In this document: piece by piece, positions 38,400-47,175 of the stretch
Position numbering within the stretch: position 1 is the first letter of the stretch
Layout of the letters: each line of letters opens with the position of its first letter
NCBI RefSeq assembly: GCF_002735905.1
Contig: NZ_PEBD01000004.1
Location: forward strand, 1,054,001 to 1,118,000
Source of the DNA: Williamsia muralis
GTDB lineage: Bacteria; Actinomycetota; Actinomycetes; Mycobacteriales; Mycobacteriaceae
Direction: 5' to 3'
Length of the DNA: 64,000 nt
The notes under the pieces: generated by a model
What the model was told of the DNA's origin: nothing
Seen by the model: the letters and a program-made list of their open reading frames with translations, nothing else
Databases searched by the model: none
Position numbers and translations under genes: made by a program

Positions 38400-39349
38400 C
38401 CCAGGTTGTCGCCGCGGTCGACTGCGGCACCAATTCCATCCGCCTGCTGGTGGCGCGCGGCGGCGACAGCGGTCTCGTGGACCTCTACCGCGAGATGCGT
38501 GTTGTCCGGCTGGGCCAAGGAGTCGACGCGACGGGCGCATTCGCCGCCGAAGCCATCGAGCGCACGCGGCAGGCTCTGGCCGAGTACGTGGATGTGATGA
38601 AGGCGCATGGCGTGAGCGCGGTGCGGATGGTCGCCACCTCGGCCACGCGCGACGCGGCGAACCGGGATGACTTCTTCGCGATGACCCGGGAACTGCTCGG
38701 CGAGGTGGTTCCGGGCGGTGTGGCAGAGGTGATCACGGGCGACGAGGAAGCCCGATTGTCGTTCGCGGGGGCTGTGGGCGATCTCGATCCGTCGCAGGGT
38801 CCGTTTGTTGTTGTCGACCTCGGTGGCGGTTCCACCGAGGTGGTCGTCGGCGACGAGCAGGGAGTGCACGCCGCGTACTCGGCAAACGTCGGTTGCGTGC
38901 GGTTGACCGAACGGTGCCTGCACAGCGACCCGCCCACGAAATCCGAGATCGACGAGGCGCAGAAGGTCATCAGAGATCTTCTGGCAGAGGCGTTCACGCA
39001 CGTGTCGGTGGCCGATGCGCGCACGTTTGTCGGCGTCGCGGGCACCATGACCACCCTTGCCGCACTGGCTTCGGGTTTGTCCGAGTACGACCCGGAGATC
39101 ATCCATCTGTCCCGAGTGCGCTTCGACGACCTCGCCCGTGTCTGCTGGGATCTGGTCGGGATGCCGCGCGCCGAGCGGGCCGCTCTGGGGCCGATGCACG
39201 AGGGGCGGGTGGACGTCATCGGTGGCGGGTCACTGGTGACGTTGGAACTGGCCCGGGTGATCGCCGAACAGAGCCCGATCCGGGAGATGGTCGTCTCCGA
39301 GCACGACATCCTCGACGGAATCGCGTTGTCGCTCCTCGCTAAGAGCTGA
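38396..39349 (+). CDS. ppx: Exopolyphosphatase (Ppx/GppA family)
   Basis: 317-residue ASKHA-fold phosphatase acting on polyphosphate and/or pppGpp. The phosphate 1 loop is A-A-V-D-C-G-T-N-S-I-R-L-L-V and the phosphate 2 loop V-V-D-L-G-G-G-S-T-E. Short length without the C-terminal HD domain is typical for the actinobacterial Ppx1/Ppx2 type. The position matches Rv1026. ATG 38396 overlaps the DUF501 stop (ATGA). The 3' end overlaps the convergent DUF4395 gene by 11 bases. Confidence 0.92.
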   Translation: MTQVVAAVDCGTNSIRLLVARGGDSGLVDLYREMRVVRLGQGVDATGAFAAEAIERTRQALAEYVDVMKAHGVSAVRMVATSATRDAANRDDFFAMTRELLGEVVPGGVAEVITGDEEARLSFAGAVGDLDPSQGPFVVVDLGGGSTEVVVGDEQGVHAAYSANVGCVRLTERCLHSDPPTKSEIDEAQKVIRDLLAEAFTHVSVADARTFVGVAGTMTTLAALASGLSEYDPEIIHLSRVRFDDLARVCWDLVGMPRAERAALGPMHEGRVDVIGGGSLVTLELARVIAEQSPIREMVVSEHDILDGIALSLLAKS

Positions 39350-39833
39350 CCTGTTCACCGGCGGGGTGCCGGAGCGAGATGTTGTTGCACGCCTCGCAGA
39401 CACTCTCGGGGATGACGCCATGGCGTTGCAGGAAGCCGAAAATGGTGCATCCGAGGCAGAATCCGAGCGCTGATTCGAGCAGAGCTGCGACGATGAGAAT
39501 GCCGGTGACGATCTGTGCGGCAAGCCCGAGTCCGAGGAGCGAGAGGATCAGTGCCGCGCCGCTGACGACAAGCCCGATGGTCTGGGCGAATCGTTTGGGT
39601 GGCCCGGGCACCAGCTTCGTCCTCTTGATCAGATACGGCACGATCACCCGCACGGACAACTGACCGAACGGCGACAGAGTCGGGCCGGACGCGACACGTA
39701 GGGCGAACCCGATCGCCAACAGCGCGTAGACGACGGGGTTGTTCACCGCGACGGCGATGACGGCCAGGACCACGACCAGCCCAGCGGTGGATCGGGCAGC
39801 GTAGTCGTTGACCGGGTTGGGAAAAGTCAGCAC
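39339..39833 (-). CDS. DUF4395 membrane protein
   Basis: 164-residue protein with about four hydrophobic segments and a conserved C-x-x-C (F-C-L-G-C-T-I-F) followed by E-S-V-C-E-A-C-N, which could bind metal or be redox active. The N-terminal F-P-N-P-V-N-D-Y-A-A-R is characteristic of DUF4395. These proteins often accompany thioredoxin-like or sulfur-transfer genes, none of which is next to it here. Start is GTG 39833. Function unknown. Confidence 0.82.
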   Translation of the reverse strand: MLTFPNPVNDYAARSTAGLVVVLAVIAVAVNNPVVYALLAIGFALRVASGPTLSPFGQLSVRVIVPYLIKRTKLVPGPPKRFAQTIGLVVSGAALILSLLGLGLAAQIVTGILIVAALLESALGFCLGCTIFGFLQRHGVIPESVCEACNNISLRHPAGEQVSS

Positions 39834-39894
39834 AGAGAACAGGCTACGGACCGGTCACCCGATCGCCCACCATTGAACTCAGCCTGCCCGAAAC

Positions 39895-39959
39895 CCGGAA
39901 GTGGTGGGTTCTGGCGAGCGTGACCTGGTCGAACGCCCGCCCGAACCCACCATCATCGG
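39895..39959 (-). repeat. 65-bp imperfect palindromic element, copy 2
   Basis: Arms at 39901-39920 and 39934-39953 pair at 17 of 20 positions around a 13-base loop, with further partial pairing of the CCGG and CCGATG ends. It contains the stop codon (39955-39953) of the MFS gene. Read on the minus strand it aligns without gaps to the element at 31173-31237 over all 65 bases. Confidence 0.8.
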
Positions 39960-41422
39960 GCTTCGGCGGCGAGTCGGGCTTCCTCGAGCTCGGCGATACG
40001 CTCCTGCTCTTCGGCATGCTTGCGCACCGCACCCAACCCGGGCAGCAGGAAGCTCGCTGCGGCACACAATGCGTAGCCGCAGATGGGAACCCAGGCAGCA
40101 ATCGACAACGCGTGCAACAACTCTGGCTGTGAGTAGCGTCCCGCCTCCCCGAAGAACAGCACGCCGGTGACGGCGACGCCGACTGCGCCGCCGATCTGCG
40201 CGAACGTGTTGAGGGTGCCGGACGCGGCTCCCGAGTCCTCCACGTCGACAGTCGACAGCGCGATGTCGAGCAGAGGAACCAGCATGATGGTCAGGCCCAG
40301 TCCGGCCAGACCCATCGGGATGACCGTGTCCCAGCTCGAGAAGCTCTCGTCGGCGGACCGTATCGTGACGATGGTCCAGGCGGTTCCCGAGCTCATCATC
40401 AGCCCCCCGATCAGCGGAAGGTTCCGGCCGAGACGGGTGGTCAGCGCGGCTGCGACACCGGCGGCCAACACCGCCCCGATGCTGAAGGGCAGTGTCATCG
40501 CGCCGGCGGCGATGGCCTCGAATCCGAGACCGACCTGGACGTAGAGGGCAAGGATCAGGAAGAACGAGGTGATCGACCCCTGGAAGAGGAACTGGATGGC
40601 CGATCCGCCCACGAACCCGCGGTTGCCGAACAGGCGGAGGGGAATCAGCGCGTCGGTGACCGTCCGCCGCTTCTGCTGGAAGACGAATGCGGTCAGCACC
40701 ACGGGCGACAACGCCATCAGAACGAATGACCAGGCGGGCCAACCGAGCTGGCGACCCTCGACGAGCGGGTAGACGAGCAGTAGCACGCCGCCCACCGCCA
40801 GCACCACACCGACGATGTCGAGGTCGCGGACTTCCTCGGATTTGGTGTTGGGGACCAGGAAGAACCCGGCGATCGCGATGACGATGCCGATCGGCAGGTT
40901 GATGAAGAAGATGGAGCGCCACTCGCCGCCAAGGGGGTTGTTGGTGACCAGCCAGCCGCCGAGGACCGGCCCGATCACCGCCGCCATGGCGGTGATGGTT
41001 CCCAGGATGGCGAAGATCGGTGCCCGCTCTTTGGGGCGGTACAACGCCTGCACGCTGGCGAGCACCTGCGGAACCATCAGTCCGGCGAAGAATCCCTGCA
41101 GTACACGCGAGGCAACCAGGATGCTGCCGGTCTGGGCGGTGGACGCCAGGACAGATGCGAGGGTGAATCCGATGATCCCGATGAGGAAAATTCGTTGGCG
41201 GCCGTAACGATCGCCGAGCCGGCCGGCCGTGATCAAGACACCCGCGAAGGCCAGGACATACCCACCGACCAGCCACTCGATCTGGGCGGGGCTTGCGTTG
41301 AGGTCTGCCCGGATGGACGGAATGGCGACATTGACGATCGTGACGTCCATCAGATCCATGAACATCGCGAAGGTCAATATCGCCATCGCGAGATTGCGGC
41401 GTTTATACGTCGGGTTTGTCAT
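39953..41422 (-). CDS. MFS transporter, DHA2 (EmrB/QacA-like) drug exporter family
   Basis: 489-residue protein with about 14 hydrophobic helices. Diagnostic segments are M-D-L-M-D-V-T-I-V-N-V-A in helix 1 (motif D1 of the DHA2 group), G-R-L-G-D-R-Y-G-R-Q-R in loop 2-3 and the motif C region G-P-V-L-G-G-W-L-V. It probably exports hydrophobic or cationic compounds by proton antiport. ATG 41422 lies inside the end of the small upstream gene (20-base overlap). The stop codon is within the palindromic element copy 2. Confidence 0.88.
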   Translation of the reverse strand: MTNPTYKRRNLAMAILTFAMFMDLMDVTIVNVAIPSIRADLNASPAQIEWLVGGYVLAFAGVLITAGRLGDRYGRQRIFLIGIIGFTLASVLASTAQTGSILVASRVLQGFFAGLMVPQVLASVQALYRPKERAPIFAILGTITAMAAVIGPVLGGWLVTNNPLGGEWRSIFFINLPIGIVIAIAGFFLVPNTKSEEVRDLDIVGVVLAVGGVLLLVYPLVEGRQLGWPAWSFVLMALSPVVLTAFVFQQKRRTVTDALIPLRLFGNRGFVGGSAIQFLFQGSITSFFLILALYVQVGLGFEAIAAGAMTLPFSIGAVLAAGVAAALTTRLGRNLPLIGGLMMSSGTAWTIVTIRSADESFSSWDTVIPMGLAGLGLTIMLVPLLDIALSTVDVEDSGAASGTLNTFAQIGGAVGVAVTGVLFFGEAGRYSQPELLHALSIAAWVPICGYALCAAASFLLPGLGAVRKHAEEQERIAELEEARLAAEAR

Positions 41423-41600
41423 CCCGAGCTTTCTTCGCCGCTTCCCGCATCTCGATACCGTCGGAGATCAGGTCGCCGATCTCCCGTGTGACATCGATGA
41501 CCGCCCCGGTGATGATCGAGGCGATCCGTCCCACCCGGTGGGCGGTCGACTCGATCATCTCCTGGGCTGTGTCTTTGTTTCGCTCGAATCGCGAGACCAT
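41403..41600 (-). CDS. Small hypothetical protein overlapping the MFS exporter
   Basis: 65-residue charged helical protein with heptad-like spacing and a weakly hydrophobic middle (A-S-I-I-T-G-A-V-I-D-V). ATG 41600 has AAGGG five bases upstream, and its end overlaps the MFS start by 20 bases, suggesting translational coupling. I do not recognise a family. It could be a leader whose translation opens the exporter start, or a small partner protein. Confidence 0.6.
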   Translation of the reverse strand: MVSRFERNKDTAQEMIESTAHRVGRIASIITGAVIDVTREIGDLISDGIEMREAAKKARDDKPDV

Positions 41601-41651
41601 GGGACCCTTCCGTGTCTGCGCTGACAGCGGCCCAGCCCCTGGTGACGGGTG

Positions 41652-42767
41652 CTAAGCGGCGACTTTGGACTCGACCTTAACACTGAACTGCGCGTCATCT
41701 GCCACCAGGAAATTGGGGAGGGACAGACGCGCGATCTTGCGCCATGTCGAGCCGATCTGGTGGCTGAAACTGCCGGTGTTGTAAGGCAATCCGTATCGTT
41801 CGCACAGCTCCTTGACCTCGCCTGCGATCTGCGGGTACCGGTTGGCCGGGATGTCCGGGAACAGGTGGTGCTCGATCTGGTGCGAGAGATTACCGCTCAT
41901 GATGTGGAACAAGGGTGTGCCGGTGATGTTGGCCGACCCGAGCATCTGCCGCAGGTACCACTGGCCGCGGGTCTCGTTCTCGGTCTCTTCCTGGGTGAAA
42001 GTCTGTACGCCCGAGGGGAAGTGACCGCAGAAGATGATCGAGAAGGTCCACAGGTTGCGGATGAGGTTGGCGCTGACGTTGCCGATCAACGTGGTGACGA
42101 AGAACGGTCCGGTGAGCGCCGGGTAGACCACGTAGTCCTTGAGGACCTGGCGGCGGGCTTTGCGCCACATCCCCTTGGCCAGACCCTTGATGTCCGTCCA
42201 CTTGCGCTTGCCCTGGACGATGTTCTCCACCTCGAGGTCGTGCAGCATCACGCCCCACTCGAACAGCACCATCAGGGCGCTGGCCCAGATCAGGTTGCCC
42301 AGGTAGTAGGGGTTCCAGTTCTGGTCGCGGTCCATGCGCAAGATGCCGTAGCCGATGTCCCGGTCCTGGCCGACGATGTTGGTGAACGTGTGGTGCATGT
42401 AGTTGTGGCTGTGGCGCCACTGGTCGGCGGGACAGACCGTGTCCCACTCGAACTCGCGCGAGTTCAGGCTCTGCTCGCGCATCCAGTCGTACTGGCCGTG
42501 CATCACGTTGTGGCCGATTTCCATGTTGTCGAGGATCTTCGACACGCTGAGTGCGCCCACTCCGGCAAGCCAGGCCGGCGGGATGAACGGGAAGTACATG
42601 AGTGCGCGGCCGGCGACCTCGAGGGTGCGCTGAGCTTTGATGATCGAGTAGATGTATTCGCGGTCGGCTTCGCCGAGATCGGCGACGACTCGTGCTTTGA
42701 GAGCGTCGAGCTCGCGACCGAGCTCGTCGACCTGATCGTCCGTGAGAACCAGTTGAGTACTTGTCAT
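41652..42767 (-). CDS. desA3: Membrane acyl-CoA desaturase, DesA3-type
   Basis: 371-residue fatty-acid desaturase with the three histidine boxes that hold a di-iron centre: H-N-V-M-H (residues 86-90), H-N-Y-M-H-H (121-126) and H-Q-I-E-H-H near 310. Hydrophobic helices flank them. In M. tuberculosis the related DesA3 (Rv3229c) makes oleoyl from stearoyl-CoA using the reductase Rv3230c, and the same two-gene arrangement is present here. ATG 42767 has AGGAG five bases upstream. The gap to the reductase gene is 41 bases. Confidence 0.92.
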   Translation of the reverse strand: MTSTQLVLTDDQVDELGRELDALKARVVADLGEADREYIYSIIKAQRTLEVAGRALMYFPFIPPAWLAGVGALSVSKILDNMEIGHNVMHGQYDWMREQSLNSREFEWDTVCPADQWRHSHNYMHHTFTNIVGQDRDIGYGILRMDRDQNWNPYYLGNLIWASALMVLFEWGVMLHDLEVENIVQGKRKWTDIKGLAKGMWRKARRQVLKDYVVYPALTGPFFVTTLIGNVSANLIRNLWTFSIIFCGHFPSGVQTFTQEETENETRGQWYLRQMLGSANITGTPLFHIMSGNLSHQIEHHLFPDIPANRYPQIAGEVKELCERYGLPYNTGSFSHQIGSTWRKIARLSLPNFLVADDAQFSVKVESKVAA

Positions 42768-42808
42768 GAGAACTCCTGAAGGTGGTGGGTGGGCGGGGGA
42801 GGCGGGCG

Positions 42809-43903
42809 TCAGATGTCGATGACGCAGTCGCCGACCGGCGCGCTGATGCAGAGCTGGATGTGCTTGTCGGTTTCGCTGTCGGTCTCACCGGTGAGGATGT
42901 TCTTCGTCAGCCCGGACTTCTTGACCGCACTGCAGGAGAAGCAGATCCCCATCCGGCAGCCGAACTCGGGCGACAGACCGGTGTTCTCCGCCTGTTCGAG
43001 AATCGACGAGCCGTCGTTGTCGGTTTCCTTGCCACTTCCGGCGAATTGCAGACGACCGTGCGCAGGGGCGCCGTCGTCGGCTGCCGGGGTCACCAGCACG
43101 AACTGCTCGGTGTGCAGCCGATCCTCGGCGCCACCGGCACCGAGGTGATCGGTGACGGACTCGTGCAGAGCCGGAGGTCCACAGAGGAACACTTCCGTAG
43201 ATGCGAGGTCGACATCGGCGAGGTGCTCGGCGCAGAAGTACGTGCGCGCCGAACCTTCGACCGACTGCTCGTCACCGGGTCGGGTGAAGTGGGTGGTGAT
43301 CGTCCAGTCGGGGCGGGCAGTGGCGATGGAGGCCAGCGCGTCGGCGTACGGATGGTCCTGCGGACTACGCGCATAGTGGATGAATGTGACGTCGCCCTGG
43401 TGCTTTTCGTCAACGAGTGTTCTCAACATTGAGAGCACGGGTGTAATGCCGCTCCCGCCGCTGATGAACAGCATCGAATCAGGACGATCCGAGGGCATCG
43501 TGAACGTCCCCGTCGCCGGCTGGAGCCCGAGGACCTGGCCCACCTGCGCGTGGTCGCGCAGGTGCTTGGAGACGAAGCCGTCGTCGTGGGCAGTCAGGGT
43601 CAGTTCGATGACATCCTGGCGTTTTGCGCTATTGGCGGGCGAGTAGCAACGGCTGTGCCGAACACCGTTGATCACGGTGCTGAGCTGCACGAACTGCCCC
43701 GCTTCAAAGCCCGTCCACTGCCGGGTCGGCCTGAGGGTGAGGGTTACCGATCGCGGCGAGTGGCGATCGACCCGTAGTACTTCGGCCCGAAGATCACTCC
43801 AGGTGATACGAGGGTCGAACAGTTCGAGATAGCGGTCCACAGGGTGGGGCGTCAGGGCTACTTCGAGCACCGAGCCGAGAATTCCGGAGAGTGACTTCGG
43901 CAT
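42809..43903 (-). CDS. Flavodoxin/ferredoxin reductase with C-terminal 2Fe-2S domain (desaturase electron donor)
   Basis: 364-residue NAD(P)H oxidoreductase. The FAD-binding motif is R-C-Y-S-P-A-N, the NADPH-binding region is I-S-G-G-S-G-I-T-P, and F-L-C-G-P-P-A precedes a plant-type 2Fe-2S domain with G-C-R-M-G-I-C-F-S-C and a later L-C-I-S. It corresponds to Rv3230c, the partner of DesA3. ATG 43903 has GGAAGG upstream and is preferred over an earlier in-frame start at 43930. A TetR-type inverted repeat lies 20 bases upstream, facing the divergent tetR. Confidence 0.92.
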   Translation of the reverse strand: MPKSLSGILGSVLEVALTPHPVDRYLELFDPRITWSDLRAEVLRVDRHSPRSVTLTLRPTRQWTGFEAGQFVQLSTVINGVRHSRCYSPANSAKRQDVIELTLTAHDDGFVSKHLRDHAQVGQVLGLQPATGTFTMPSDRPDSMLFISGGSGITPVLSMLRTLVDEKHQGDVTFIHYARSPQDHPYADALASIATARPDWTITTHFTRPGDEQSVEGSARTYFCAEHLADVDLASTEVFLCGPPALHESVTDHLGAGGAEDRLHTEQFVLVTPAADDGAPAHGRLQFAGSGKETDNDGSSILEQAENTGLSPEFGCRMGICFSCSAVKKSGLTKNILTGETDSETDKHIQLCISAPVGDCVIDI

Positions 43904-43922
43904 CCGCACTTCCTTCCGTTCA

Positions 43923-43938
43923 GTGAACAACTGTACAC
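43923..43938. promoter_or_regulatory. Candidate TetR (DesT/FasR-like) operator before the desaturase operon
   Basis: GTGAACAACTGTACAC is symmetric at 12 of 16 positions (GTGnACA...TGTnCAC). A second overlapping repeat, ACTGT-N6-ACAGT, follows. The site is 20 bases before the reductase start and in the gap shared with the divergent TetR gene, where a fatty-acid-responsive repressor would be expected. Confidence 0.55.
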
Positions 43939-44073
43939 AAACAGTGTCGCATCACAGGGGTCTGTGAAGTCAAGGGTTCTCGGTGTAACCGCCATCACCT
44001 TGTGAAGGTCTTTCGCAGCGTGGGCCGGACGCGGTAACCGAATCGGCCGGTGCACGGACGTACACTGACCTGC

Positions 44074-44907
44074 GTGTCGCGGAGTTCGAAACACCACAGT
44101 TCGAGTAGCCGAAGTGCTGCACGTCGTGACTCGGCCTCCACCGATCGCATTGCCGACGCGACACGGACGCGTGCCGAACAAAAGAGCCGCACTCGACAGG
44201 CGCTTCTCGATCAGACACTGGAGTTGGTGGGCGAACGCAGCTTCTCGTCGATCAGCCTGCGCGAGGTCACAAAACGCGCGGGCATCGTTCCGACAGCGTT
44301 CTATCGCCACTTCGCGTCGATGGAAGAGGTCGGTGTCACGCTCGTCGAAGACGCCATGCGGACCTTGCGCAGGATGTTGCGTCAAGGACGTCGTGACCTC
44401 GCAGCGCGTGCAGCGGTGCCGACGGCGAAGGAGTCGCTGGCGGTGCTGGTCCGCCAGGCGCACGCAAACGAAGCACAGTTCCGATTTCTGGTCCGCGAAC
44501 AATACGGCGGTATCAGCGAGGTCCGCCGCGCCATCGACACCGAGCTCAAGTTGTTCTCGCGCGAGCTCGCCATCGATCTCTCGCGCATCCCGGAGCTGTC
44601 CGACTGGCCCGCCGACGATCTCGAGCTCGCCGGCGACCTGATCGTGACAGTGATGCTGCACGCGGTTGCCGAATTGGTCGAACTCGATCGCCGCAACACC
44701 CAAGAAGAGGCCGACCTCATCGAGCGGACCGAGAAGCAGATTGTGATGATCTTCTTGGGGATGGGGAGTTGGCGCCCCGCGGAGACGGAGCGGAGCGGAG
44801 CTCGACCGGAGACGGAGACGGAGCGGAGCGGAGCTCGACCGGAGACGGAGCGGAGCGAAGCTCGACCGTTAGAAAAGACGGAAACAGAAACGGAGCGGAG
44901 CGGGTAG
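44074..44907 (+). CDS. TetR family regulator divergent from the desaturase operon, with repeat-built C-terminal tail
   Basis: 277-residue regulator. The HTH region reads S-R-T-R-Q-A-L-L-D-Q-T-L-E-L-V then L-R-E-V-T-K-R-A-G-I-V-P-T-A-F-Y-R-H-F, a pattern shared with DesT/FasR-type lipid regulators. The core ends near L-G-M-G-S-W. The last 40 or so residues are an Arg/Glu/Thr/Ser tail (E-T-E-R-S-G-A-R-P repeated) encoded by an imperfect tandem repeat. TACACT (44061-44066) seven bases before GTG 44074 suggests a leaderless start. It probably controls the desaturase-reductase pair. Confidence 0.85.
   Translation: MSRSSKHHSSSSRSAARRDSASTDRIADATRTRAEQKSRTRQALLDQTLELVGERSFSSISLREVTKRAGIVPTAFYRHFASMEEVGVTLVEDAMRTLRRMLRQGRRDLAARAAVPTAKESLAVLVRQAHANEAQFRFLVREQYGGISEVRRAIDTELKLFSRELAIDLSRIPELSDWPADDLELAGDLIVTVMLHAVAELVELDRRNTQEEADLIERTEKQIVMIFLGMGSWRPAETERSGARPETETERSGARPETERSEARPLEKTETETERSG
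44780..44905 (+). repeat. Imperfect tandem repeat (about 27 bp) inside the 3' end of a tetR gene
   Basis: About four copies of a GAGACGGAGCGGAGCGGAGC-type unit ending in TCGACC occupy the last 125 bases of the gene. Copy length varies by multiples of three, so the frame stays open. It extends the protein well past the usual C-terminus. Confidence 0.85.
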
Positions 44908-44970
44908 GTCGATCGGCTCACCTTTTGTTCGTTCCGCCTCGTCGACGGCGATCCTCGATACTGTCAGCGC

Positions 44971-45747
44971 ATGGCTGTCCACTCGTCTCGACCAACTTCC
45001 CGCCGGCGTATGCGATCAGGCCGTTCAATAGCGCGAGTTGCCTGTGCCATGACCAGCTCCGCTCTGGTGCTCGCGGTCGCTGTGGGTTGCGGCAGCGACG
45101 AACCGTCCGACCCCGGGAACCAGAGGTCGGTGACGGTTGTCGGCAACGGCGAGGTGAAAGGCGCTCCGGATACCCTGCGTGCCGATCTCGGGGTGGAGGC
45201 AACCGGCGACGATGTGTCCGGTGCCATCAACGCGGCCAACGCCAGCATTCAGGCACTGACCGACGCGGTGGTCAACGCCGGTGTACCGCGGGAGGACGTG
45301 CAGACCCAGCAGGTCACCCTCACCCCGGACTACTCGACCCCCTCTCCAGGCGGCTCCAGTGCGATCACGGGCTACCGGGCCACCAACTCACTTCGAGTCG
45401 AGATCCATGATCTGGCAAGAGCTTCCGATGTGCTGACGGCCGCGGTCAATGCCGGGGGTGATGCCACCAGGATCAGCAACGTGTCGTTTGTGATCGACGA
45501 CGATTCAGAGCTCGTGACCAACGCCAGAGAGCAGGCGTTCAACGACGCGCGAGAACGCGCTCAACAGTACGCAGGGCTGTCCGGAGACGAGCTGGGCAAG
45601 GTGTTGACCATCGACGAAACCACAAGTGGCCAAGAGGTTTCGGCGTCCGATCAGATGCGGTCGGCGATGGTCGACACTGCAGTGCCGCTGGAACCCGGAC
45701 AGCAGACAGTCAGCTTCACCGTCACAGTGAAGTGGCAACTGAAGTAG
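44971..45747 (+). CDS. SIMPL-domain (DUF541) lipoprotein
   Basis: 258-residue exported protein with lipobox A-V-A-V-G-C. The mature part has the SIMPL/DUF541 layout: V-T-V-V-G-N-G-E-V near the start, a long helix N-A-A-N-A-S-I-Q-A-L, the D-V-Q-T-Q-Q-V-T-L-T-P-D-Y segment, and A-F-N-D-A-R-E-R-A-Q-Q-Y-A later. Related proteins form oligomeric envelope assemblies of unclear function. TACTGT six bases before ATG 44971 suggests a leaderless start; ATG 45010 is an alternative closer to the signal helix. Confidence 0.82.
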   Translation: MAVHSSRPTSRRRMRSGRSIARVACAMTSSALVLAVAVGCGSDEPSDPGNQRSVTVVGNGEVKGAPDTLRADLGVEATGDDVSGAINAANASIQALTDAVVNAGVPREDVQTQQVTLTPDYSTPSPGGSSAITGYRATNSLRVEIHDLARASDVLTAAVNAGGDATRISNVSFVIDDDSELVTNAREQAFNDARERAQQYAGLSGDELGKVLTIDETTSGQEVSASDQMRSAMVDTAVPLEPGQQTVSFTVTVKWQLK

Positions 45748-45765
45748 CCGGTACCCCTGCGTGCC

Positions 45766-47175
45766 TCATCTCGGCGGGCCCGGAACCCAGCATCCGTGCA
45801 GGCCCGCGGGCACTCGGATGGGAAGGTCGATGGTGCAGAGCGGCCCGGTCTCCGGACTGTCTTCGGGGAAGATGTAGAAGGCAGACGTCATCGTTTCGAT
45901 GTCGGTACCGATGGTCCCCCAGTAGTTGTTGCTGTCGCCGGACATGAATATCGGTTCACCGACGCTGACCGATCCGGAGTCCCAGAACGTCTGGCCACCC
46001 GACGTCAGGTTGTCGAAGAACACGGTGTTGATGCCGTCGGCCGCACCGGGCAGCTGTCCGGCGGTGGCAATGGCACCGTGTGGTCGGGTCAACAAACGGT
46101 CGTCGACCCTGGGGAACTCGACATCGGAATCGCTCAAGATGGTGTGCGAGCACCGCCCCTTCGCCGGATCGAGCACCGTGCGCGTGATGTTGCCGACGGA
46201 TGGATCATCCGTGATGTGAAGGGCTTCCGGCTGATTCCACCAGACGTAGTCGATGACCACCTCTCCGGTGGGGGTGTCGTAGGCGTTCGCGAAATGCCAC
46301 ACCCAGAATGCCTCTGCTTCAATCCATCTCACCGCTGAACCGTCCCGGGGGACAAGCGCTATCCGGGTGCCGAGTTCGGGCTGCCATTCCAGTGGCGACC
46401 CTCCGGTGGCGAATGCCCCGAAGATGTCGAACTTCAGCGGACAGACGAAGATGACGGCGTACTTCTCGGTCAGCGCCATGTCGTGAATCATCATCGGTGC
46501 GTTCACGCCGTCGATGGCCGTGGGCGGACGGGTACATGTGCCGTCTGCGGACACCACCGACCAGGTGAGGTAGGGGGCTTCGAACGCGTAGTTGAAGAGA
46601 ACCATCTCGCCGTTGGACGGATCGATCTTCGGATGCGCCGTGCTCCCGACGAGCATTGCGCCATCACATGTCTCGCGGCCAATGGTGCTGAGATCGGCAG
46701 GGTCAAGTGCGTACGGCGGCGCGGTCTCGGCCATGGCCAGCAACCGTCCCCCGTGTTTGACGACGTTGATGTCCGGGAGGTCGCGTCCTGTGTTCGCCAT
46801 GTCCGGACCGAGCTCGTCGGCGGTGGGGGAATAGGGGTCGAACAGCCCAGACCAGAGGGCGCGGCCGGCCTTCTCCTCGGCGATGACCGCCGGGGTTCGG
46901 ACAAAGCGGTTCCGGTATCCCGCCGTGGTGCCGTCGAAGTCGACCTGATGAACCATCGCGTCGCCGTCAAGCGGGTAGGTGTAACTCCCGATCGGATCGA
47001 AACGAGGGTTGGGCCCGTTGCGGAGATAGCTCCCCACCAGGTCCGGTGGGAGCTCACCGGTGATGGGGAGACCGGTGACGTCGACTTCTTTGCGCTGCGG
47101 GGCAAACACTCCCGACAGGTATGGGTGATTCGCCCTGTCGACCACGGCGGGCCGGGGAACGTGGGACGAGGTCAT
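45766..47175 (-). CDS. Carotenoid/stilbene cleavage oxygenase (RPE65 family)
   Basis: 469-residue seven-bladed propeller dioxygenase. Four iron-binding histidines are placeable: T-A-H-P-K-I, M-I-H-D-M-A-L-T-E-K-Y, W-V-W-H-F-A-N-A-Y and G-L-H-G-C-W-V-P. The N-terminal Y-L-R-N-G-P-N-P is typical. It cleaves a C=C bond of a carotenoid, apocarotenoid or stilbene-like substrate with O2; which one is unknown. ATG 47175 overlaps the stop of a small upstream gene (ATGA). The 3' end is convergent with the SIMPL gene. Confidence 0.9.
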   Translation of the reverse strand: MTSSHVPRPAVVDRANHPYLSGVFAPQRKEVDVTGLPITGELPPDLVGSYLRNGPNPRFDPIGSYTYPLDGDAMVHQVDFDGTTAGYRNRFVRTPAVIAEEKAGRALWSGLFDPYSPTADELGPDMANTGRDLPDINVVKHGGRLLAMAETAPPYALDPADLSTIGRETCDGAMLVGSTAHPKIDPSNGEMVLFNYAFEAPYLTWSVVSADGTCTRPPTAIDGVNAPMMIHDMALTEKYAVIFVCPLKFDIFGAFATGGSPLEWQPELGTRIALVPRDGSAVRWIEAEAFWVWHFANAYDTPTGEVVIDYVWWNQPEALHITDDPSVGNITRTVLDPAKGRCSHTILSDSDVEFPRVDDRLLTRPHGAIATAGQLPGAADGINTVFFDNLTSGGQTFWDSGSVSVGEPIFMSGDSNNYWGTIGTDIETMTSAFYIFPEDSPETGPLCTIDLPIRVPAGLHGCWVPGPPR

